Source: Cryptomeria japonica
Taxonomy: Eukaryota > Streptophyta > Pinopsida > Cupressales > Cupressaceae
Length of the DNA: 64,000 bases
Assembly (NCBI RefSeq): GCF_030272615.1
Contig: NC_081412.1
Coordinates: forward strand, 667,226,352 to 667,290,351
Reading direction: 5' to 3'
The notes below the pieces were generated by a model. It had not been told where the DNA came from and did not search any database. It saw nothing but the letters and a program-made list of their open reading frames with translations. The number at the start of each line of letters is the position of its first letter. Within the stretch, counting starts at the first letter, position 1. Of this stretch, positions 57,246 through 64,000 are shown in pieces. The position numbers were made by a program, and so were the translations under genes.

Positions 57246-58087
57246 CTAGATCCACACGAACACCTCAACACTAATGATGTGCCCCAGATAAAAGAACTTT
57301 GTCATCCCAAAAGGACATTTAGACATCTTTGCATATAGGGATTCATGCTCAAGGATGCTCAACACAATATCTCTGTGTTTCAAATGCTCCTCCCAAGTCT
57401 TATTGTAAATCAATATGTCATCAAAGAATATCAACACAAACCTCCTCAATTGATCTTTGAATGTCATGTTCAAACAAGACTAGAACGTAGCTGGCACATT
57501 AGTCAAGCCAAGGGGCATGACCAAGAACTCAAAGTGTCTGTAGTGACACCTGAAAGATGTCTTCTCCATGTCATCCTCCTTGACCCAAATCCAATGATAC
57601 TCAGATCTCAAATCTATTTTGGAGAAGTAACAGGCACTGTGCAACTCATCTATAAGTTCATCAATACAATAAATCAGATATCTATTTTTATTGTTTTCTT
57701 GTTTAATTCTTTGTAATCAATGCACATCTTGAAAGTTTCATCTTTATTTTTAACCAACGCTACTGAAGAAGCAAACAGACTCTTACTAGGTCTAATGTGC
57801 CCCATCTCGAGAAGCTATTTGATAGCCTTCTTGATCTCATCCTTATACCTTTTTGGATTCCTGTAGGGTGTAGTGATAATAGGTTTGGCACCCTCCAACT
57901 CTATAGCATGCTCAATGCCCCTGTTAGAAGGTCTACTTAGAGGTATATCACTAAACACTTTGGAATGTTTGGTCAACAATGATTGACCCTGTGGAGGATA
58001 ATCCTGCTTATGTTGTCTCATTCCCTCTGGCATCACTAAAATCTCAACCCCCCATTGCACCTGGTCATGATGAATCAACCTCTCCAT
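57246..58087 (-). pseudogene. Ty3-type reverse transcriptase
   Basis: Starts about 58087 with V-F-S-D-I-P and P-Y-R-N-P-K-R-Y. It passes D-Y-K-E-L-N, F-S-K-I-D-L-R-S-E-Y-H (catalytic Asp, about 57610) and the L-I-F-F-D-D-I-L-I-Y site (about 57410-57440, FFDD replacing YxDD), then L-G-H-I-I-S. Stops or frameshifts lie near 57480, 57715 and 57820. Confidence 0.85.
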
Positions 58088-58096
58088 TCCTCTAAG

Positions 58097-58450
58097 TTAT
58101 ATTGTTCTAATACCACCATCTAACAACCCATGAAATACCACTTTCCAATCCTGATGCTCAAATCTCATTTCAACTTTCTCCAAATTAAATGTAAACTCAA
58201 CTAGAGAATTCATCCAAGTCATACCTAGTATGACATCATAGTCTCCCATGTCTACAACATAGAAATCATCAACCAACTCATAATCATCAATCCTCATGTG
58301 CAAAATAGAAATTTTATGTGTACATAGGATCGTATGCCCACTAGCCACTACAACTCTAAATCCATCATGCTCCTATGTCTGCAATCCCTACTTCTCCACA
58401 ACCTAAGCATTGATAAAATTATGAGTAGCACCAGTGTCAATTAATGAAAT
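58097..58450 (-). pseudogene. Ty3-type aspartic protease
   Basis: L-I-D-T-G-A-T-H-N-F-I at about 58440-58408 holds the D-T-G active site. Stops follow, then an open part with Y-D-V-I-L-G-M-T-W-M (58348-58097), the second conserved block. Confidence 0.82.
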
Positions 58451-58639
58451 CACTCACTGCCCCTGAATCACACAACGCACCGTAAAGGTAATTTATTTAT
58501 GATTACCAGACAAGCGTGCAATCACTTTGTCATCACTGCTATTCCCACCGGAAGCTGATTTATTATCACTGTCCCTTATAGATGATAAACTATTTGAACT
58601 CTCAGAGGTTGTCTCCTCAACTGAAAAGTACTCAATCTA

Positions 58640-59922
58640 CTTAGCCTTAGCCTTAAGGGGACATTTGTTGGAAGGATCCCAAGGCTTCCTATAATGGAAA
58701 CAAAATTTCTTCCTTTTGAGTTCATTCAGTTGGTCATTATAAAGTTTCTTGTTACCTTCATGTGGTTGATGAGAATCCTTATGATGTGTTTTCTTATCTT
58801 TGTCCTTTTTGTTGTGAGAGTCCTTAGTTTTAAATTTTCTCTTTTAAGATGAAGGTACTAAGTCTTTAGCTTTTTCGCGGCCTCCTGCAATGTCAAAGGA
58901 TTATGTCTCTTAACCCAACCCCGTAAAGGATTTGAAAGTCCATCCATAAATATGACAACAAGTCTCCTCTCTGGAATGTTTGTCACTAGCACTGTTAACC
59001 ACTGAAATTTTGAAATGTAAATATCTATTGATCCCTACTGTCTAAGTTGTGCCAATTCTTTAAAGTGCGACTCAAGATCCTTGGTGTCAAACCTCTCAAT
59101 CAACCACTCCATGAACTCAACATATGAAGTAATTTTCCCATGTCCCATAGTAATGATATCGTGGGGACACCACTCATGAGCAACTCCATCAAGGTGTATT
59201 GCAACATACTTACCAACCTCCTCCTCAGTCATAGGATTCAACTGAAGGTAAGTGTCCACCAATTGGACCCAAGCTCATGTTGTAGTCTTGTTAGATGCAT
59301 CAAAATATGGTAAAGAAAATTTTCTCACTTTCTTCCTTAATTCATAGTTTTGGTTCCTGCCACCTGCACAAGGCATAAGTCTCAAATCTAACATCAATAT
59401 AATCTCAAAGAGTTATGGATACCTAAAAGTCTTGTCTACCACTCTCCCAATCTCTTCGAAAATGATCCTGTAAATCTACAATCTGTGATTCCACAACTGG
59501 TTGGATTATAACTCTAGGTGTAAAGGTGGGTATAAGAGGTCTAGAACTAGCTGTCCCAATAGCCTGTGCTACATGGCCAATATTATTAGCCACCTGTGCT
59601 CCTCTGTTTCCATTACCCCTGCCATTATTACCTCCATTATTTTTCTTGGACTGGCCATTATTACCCCCAGTTGCTTATTAGCACCTCCTAGAGGATTGTT
59701 TCCATCCATGCCTCCTCCTAGATTATTCACATTTAAACCCATTTGACTTTCTATCATCTGCGTCAATAAATTCAACCATTGATTCTTCTGGTGTGCCCTT
59801 TGTTCTGCTAGTTGCTGACCATGTACTAGTGTGTCCAAAAGCTGTAAGAACCTCTCTTCCCCTAGGTCTCTTCTCTCACCCATATTTTCAACTAGTTGTT
59901 CACTTGTATTACCATGATCCAA
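58640..59922 (-). pseudogene. Ty3-type gag
   Basis: An N-terminal frame 59922-59569 with a glutamine-rich helix (L-L-D-T-L-V-H-G-Q-Q-L), then the retrotransposon gag core at 59262-59035 (W-C-P-H near A-H-E-W, Y-V-E-F-M-E-W-L-I-E-R-F, L-A-Q-L-R-Q). A degenerate zinc knuckle lies near 58720-58660 (C-F-H-Y ... K-C-P). Broken by frameshifts. Confidence 0.78.
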
Positions 59923-60089
59923 TGGATAAACCGGAAGCTTTGGACCTCCTTATTTTGTTGTACCTGTATTCAATAAAGCTCTTCTCCTAGTGTTGTAATG
60001 ATGTGTGAAAGATTGTTGCCAAGGCCCTGACATATCACTGAACAATCATGTTTTCAAGAGAACCCCTTCAAGATGGCAAGAGTTTTTAA

Positions 60090-60101
60090 GCTCTGATACC
60101 A
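60090..60101 (-). promoter_or_regulatory. Primer-binding site (minus strand)
   Basis: TGGTATCAGAGC on the minus strand, two bases from the 5' LTR end; initiator-Met tRNA type. Confidence 0.85.
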
Positions 60102-60102
60102 C

Positions 60103-61411
60103 TATAATAGAATGCCTTAGTTGGAGAGAGATAGAGACTGATTTTTATGCTTACATTATTCTAAAGTTATGTTGAACCTGATGCATTTTTTGTTTGTTTG
60201 TTTGGGTTTTTTGTTGTTTGCTTTACAATGAAATCATGCCAATGCATTTATGAACAAACATAAACTCACACCTAAACATGTGATTACTACATGAACTAAT
60301 AATTAACTATACTTGCATAAATAATCCAGTCTTTAATTATTGCTCAACATTTCAATACACCCAATGCATTTTAGATAAATAATACAAGTCTTTGAATATA
60401 ACAAGAATGCACATGACAAATAACCTGGTATTATCGCTTCATTCCAACTGAGTTTGCTCCAACATCTCCAACTGCAAACTGATTAGTCCACGCCCTTCAC
60501 TCGACTTGATTGTTGGACACTTTGCTTCTAACGATGAATATGTAACTTATTTCTTCTCATTCCACACAATGTAAGCAACCACAACTTATTCCTCAATCTA
60601 CACCACATGTATTAATCGGTTTGCCATCTCTGTCAAGTAGACGTTTTCTGTGATTAGTGGACTATACCCTATGCCCAACTACCTCTATAATGTCATGTGT
60701 TCTCTGTGTGCTTTCGAATTAGTAGCTTCCTTTAGACGCCCAACCATTAGCACACATTGGGAAACATTTCTTCAGTGCTTCCCAAAATGCTACGAATCTT
60801 GGTGTTTCTGGTCAGAGGTAAATGCAAGGAAAGTATTTGTCTCCACTCTAACTCAATGACTATCATGTAGCTTAACACCCAACAAATATGTTGTTACCCC
60901 TGCCACTAACTTCTTCTATAGAATATCGTTTGGGAATCAAGGTTGTGATTCATGTCTTGTGTCTATCATTCAGCCGTGAGATTTCCTTGGGGTTGCCACC
61001 ATATGATTTGAATCCACACCCTTCAAAGTACTAGACCGAACTCTAAATATAACAAACGACTTGCAACTGTTTTTTTTCAATAATGTAAATAAAAATAAAT
61101 ACCTTTCTTAACCTTACGATTTTCTCTAGAAAGTTCACAAGTCATATTGTAGCTTCTTATACCGATTCACCTCTTCAATGATTGGTTTGTTTTTTCAAGA
61201 TTTCCCCAACCTAATCTTTTACAAGCAAGAGAAATGATACACCTAAGGGATTTCGTCCCCAAATGCCAAAAAGACTTTCCATATTTTCTCCAGAAATTAG
61301 CTTCACAATTTCCAAAAGTACCATACCCAAGATGCCCCCAAATCCTCATTAAATGCTCTATTTATTACTTTATTTTGGCACACATCCCAAGGCACCAACA
61401 ATGTGGGATAA
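60103..61411 (-). repeat. Truncated 5' LTR of the Ty3-like element
   Basis: Matches 53426-54734 of the 3' LTR (ctttacaatgaaatcatgcc, acgcccttcactcgacttga and others). It breaks off after aatgtgggataaat. The remaining ~457 bp (U3 with TATA) are absent and gag-like DNA of another element begins at once. Confidence 0.88.
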
Positions 61412-62460
61412 ATCCATTAAGGCAACCAAATTATCTATGTCGAATGCAAAGTTTGATATGAATAACTTAGCTAGTTCTCCCCATGAAGCGATTTTGGGTG
61501 GAAGGTGCGAAAACCATTCCAATGTTGTCCCCCCAAGACTTTTGGAAAATAGCCTCATTAAGTATGTATCTTCGTGGGCTACTTCAATACATTCTGTGAA
61601 GAATTCTCTGGTCTGATCTTGAGGATCACCTTTCACTCTATACTTGTCAAACATTGGAGTTTCAAAATGTGGGGGAAATGGAGGCATGTATAAGTTTCTG
61701 TCAAAAGGATATGGACTGAAGTCGTCCACTGCGTAGCTCTTTTTATCATTAACTGTTTGCATACTAGCCATTTGCTTCTGAAGATTTTCCATTTGTTGAG
61801 TCAGGATCTCTATTTGTGTCAATAGTGCACTAACTTGATAAGTGTTCCCCACAAAAGGGATTGTGTTGGAGTATCTTGGAGTTTGTTGAAATGTGGACTG
61901 ACCATGTAATTGTGTACTACAAGCTCCACTAGGCAGTGTAAATTATGCAAATTGTGTATTGACATTTGGCTGAGCTGAGCTAGTTGTCCCTTGATTCACA
62001 TTCTGGCTACTGTAGGTGGAACCAACTAAAACTGAGGGTTGAGTTATATTTGCCAAATTAGTGTTGTGAGTCATTGTACCTTGCATTATTACGTTGGGCG
62101 TTGTTAGAGATGTAACATTGGTACTTGTTGATGCCATTGTTGACTATGTTGAGGTTGTAGTTGTATGGGTACTTTGAAATATACCTTGTGTTGTGTAGCA
62201 ATTGTTGCTCGAGTCTATGTAGCAATAGGCATTTGAGGTATATTTTGATTCAATGTCACTCTTGGTGGAAATATCGCCAAAATTTCTATCCCTGGAGGTA
62301 ACTTGGCTCCATTTTGGACTAAGAGAGTGAGATATCTATCTCTATCATTGTGGATGAGTGCATTAAGGCTCATAAGTGTTGTAGGATCTTGTTGGGTTGC
62401 TTCCAGTTCTTCTTTAGTCAAATTATGTTGTATCTCATCCAGAGAAGGCATCTTATTTGT
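61412..62460 (-). pseudogene. Gag of a second Ty3-type (Tat-like) element, truncated
   Basis: The minus-strand frame 61852-about 61412 reads P-M-F-D-K-Y, G-D-P, F-F-T-E-C-I-E-V-A-H-E-D-T-Y-L-M-R-L-F and L-E-W-F-S-H-L-P, a Ty3 gag core of the Tat/Ogre-like kind (recalled family pattern). Beyond N-L-V-A-L-M-D-L it runs into the LTR of the neighbouring element. Upstream frames 62137-61943 (Thr/Asn/Gln/Ser-rich) and 62451-62215 (P-S-L-D-E-I-Q-H-N-L) are likely N-terminal gag parts separated by stops. Confidence 0.65.
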
Positions 62461-62767
62461 GTTGGTCGATAAGGTTGCAGGTCTTCGACTCTATGTATGT
62501 TGTTGTGTGGACAAGTTCATGTTCCATGTTGGGTTAACCAAAGGGTCATTGTTGGGATCCATATGGTGTTTTGCCTTTTGAGCACACGTTAATGACATGA
62601 ATGTTGTTCCAAAGCGATCTTGACTCTCTAAGATGTAGATGCAAGACTCAATTAAATGCAGCTAAGTATGCTTCTATGACTTCCTAAAGACTAAAGTGCA
62701 GACAATGCAATCTATGAATGATGACTTGCTATCGAGGATTTTGAAATTCGAACACAAGATTTTCAAC

Positions 62768-63350
62768 TTATTGTTGAAAAGCTTCTAATTCTACCTCTTC
62801 TTTGATTTGATTTTTGAGGTCTATATAAATTTGTACTAACTTCCGAACTTCATCATCTATGACAGCTTGGACTATGTCATATTGGTCTTGATAAACTATA
62901 AGGATATTCAAACCGTCAATTATTTCTAATTGAACATTGTTTGACCGAAGATCGGGTTGCTCAAATGAGAATTTATTGTTTCCTTTTAGACCCATACGTT
63001 GAAGACTACAATGCAGACTATTCAAGACCTAAGAATGATTGACACTTTCTTTTTGAGGAATTCTAACGGGGATTTAGGAACTCTGCTATGGTCTTTTCGA
63101 TCAATTGTCTAATGGCTTCCTTTTGAGCTTCCTTTTTGATCTTTTTCCTTAGATTTTCATCAAGATGAACAGATTTCCGGATTTCATTATCTATGACAGC
63201 TTCAACTATATCGTACTGGAATGATTGACTTTCAATTCTCAAGCGAGATTGTCCAAACCATCAATTATTTCTAACTGGTTGTTGTTTGGCCCAAGATCGG
63301 GTTGTTCGAATGGAAATTCGTCGTCTCCTTTTAGACCCATGGACTTATGT
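62768..63350 (-). repeat. Two tandem copies of a small gag-upstream segment
   Basis: 62768-about 63000 and about 63100-63345 both read, on the minus strand, M-G-L-K-G-(N/D)-(N/D), F-E-Q-P-D-L, Q-L-E-I-I-D-G-L and a Y-D-I-V-(Q/E)-A-V-I-D segment. They end in a K/E-rich helix. Period about 335-345 bp. The right copy has stops. Confidence 0.75.
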
Positions 63351-64000
63351 ATGCTTCTTATACTCTAATGCAATATTGAATTCTATATGAGTGGATGCAA
63401 AATTGATTGAGGACTACCTTTTTGAGATGTGATGACTTGTGCAAGGACTTTGTGTGATGATTCTAAAAGGACTTATGCATGAATTGAATGCCTAGGACCT
63501 AAGATCACTTGAAAATAACATGTTTTTCATCTTTGAATTTTCTTTTGCCAAAAGTTTTGATGCTGACACTTGACTTTGTTGAAGCATTTGATCTTGTTGA
63601 TGTTCTTGACAAAACTTTGGTTGAGATTCCACTTTGTTTTTGGTGTTTCCTGAGATGTTTGAATTTGACGAAGTGTAGCAAAGGACACATTAGACACACT
63701 AATAAAACCATGAACAAAATACTCGTTTAAGGAACTTTTTCAAATTCCCATGAATGTTGGAGTCTTTTTCAAGACCCCATTTTATTTTCGTTGTATTTGG
63801 ACAATTTGATAGCACATCCAGCATACTCTCCTAAGGGCAAAAGGTCACAAGTATTACCACAACCCACATCTTGATACTTCGTCAGCTCAAATAGCCCTAT
63901 CAAACCCTAAGGTGTGCCTATTTTTTTGCCTTTTGGACCAAAGAGAATTGCTCCTCAATTGACTTGTTATCTTGGGAGATGTGTGGTGAGTGTCTTGGGG
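63351..64000. other. No gene supported; probable retroelement leader
   Basis: Two overlapping short frames (63505-63717 minus, 63509-63730 plus) are low-complexity Ser/Lys/Leu types. Nothing else was recognised up to the window edge. Confidence 0.35.

Larger units (their letters stand above)
53426..61411 (-). mobile_element. Decayed Ty3/gypsy chromovirus-like element, minus strand
   Basis: 3' LTR 53426-55191, polypurine tract next to it, then chromodomain, integrase, RNase H, RT, protease and gag moving right. The primer-binding site complement is at 60090-60101 and a truncated 5' LTR at 60103-61411. The order PR-RT-RH-IN-chromodomain is that of Ty3 chromoviruses. Many stops and frameshifts interrupt the polyprotein. 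Confidence 0.93.

Overview
This is plant nuclear DNA, most likely from a seed plant with a large repeat-filled genome. A conifer or other gymnosperm is my guess (inference), based on one clearly intact gene in 64 kb, deep nesting of LTR retrotransposons, long solo LTRs and AT-rich decayed spacers. Nothing in the window looks bacterial or organellar.

Layout. 1-2640: a tandem array of about 175-bp monomers, each carrying a strongly conserved ~40-bp imperfect palindrome, followed by a 30-bp repeat and an LTR/promoter-like stretch (to about 4174). 4.3-11.8 kb: decayed spacer with a minus-strand LTR edge (7174), a tRNA-derived SINE (8462-8575) and a LINE remnant split by LTR-like DNA (9.5-10.6 kb). 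11785-22132: a three-level nest. A short non-autonomous minus-strand LTR element (TSD caact) has a decayed copia element (12151-19479) in its 3' LTR, and the copia has a 3.2-kb solo LTR (14312-17502, TSD gttgt) inside its integrase. 24681-32021: a younger, nearly complete copia element (TSD aagac) carrying a hAT-like DNA transposon (28985-30390). It sits at a duplicated splice-acceptor-like sequence of what may be a host gene, whose 3' exons I tentatively read at 32092-33730. 35.6-39.8 kb: local duplications, then a solo LTR (37459-39723, TSD ttata) holding a second hAT-like element (38006-38739).

44684-47026 (minus): an intact, intronless pentatricopeptide-repeat (PPR) gene of 780 codons, with a telo-box and a Site II motif upstream. 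This is the only confident functional gene. 47.2-52.8 kb is very AT-rich with no gene seen. At 52.8-53.2 kb is a LINE reverse-transcriptase fragment. 53426-61411 (minus) is a decayed Ty3/gypsy chromovirus-like element whose 5' LTR has lost its promoter half. 61412-64000 holds gag-like remnants of another Ty3-type element.

The genes do not form a pathway. The window records successive insertions, solo-LTR formation, deletions and local tandem duplications around one housekeeping-type gene. The most unusual signal is the array at the left end: the outer arms of its palindrome occur in two versions, and in most copies both arms carry the matching version, so pairing is kept.
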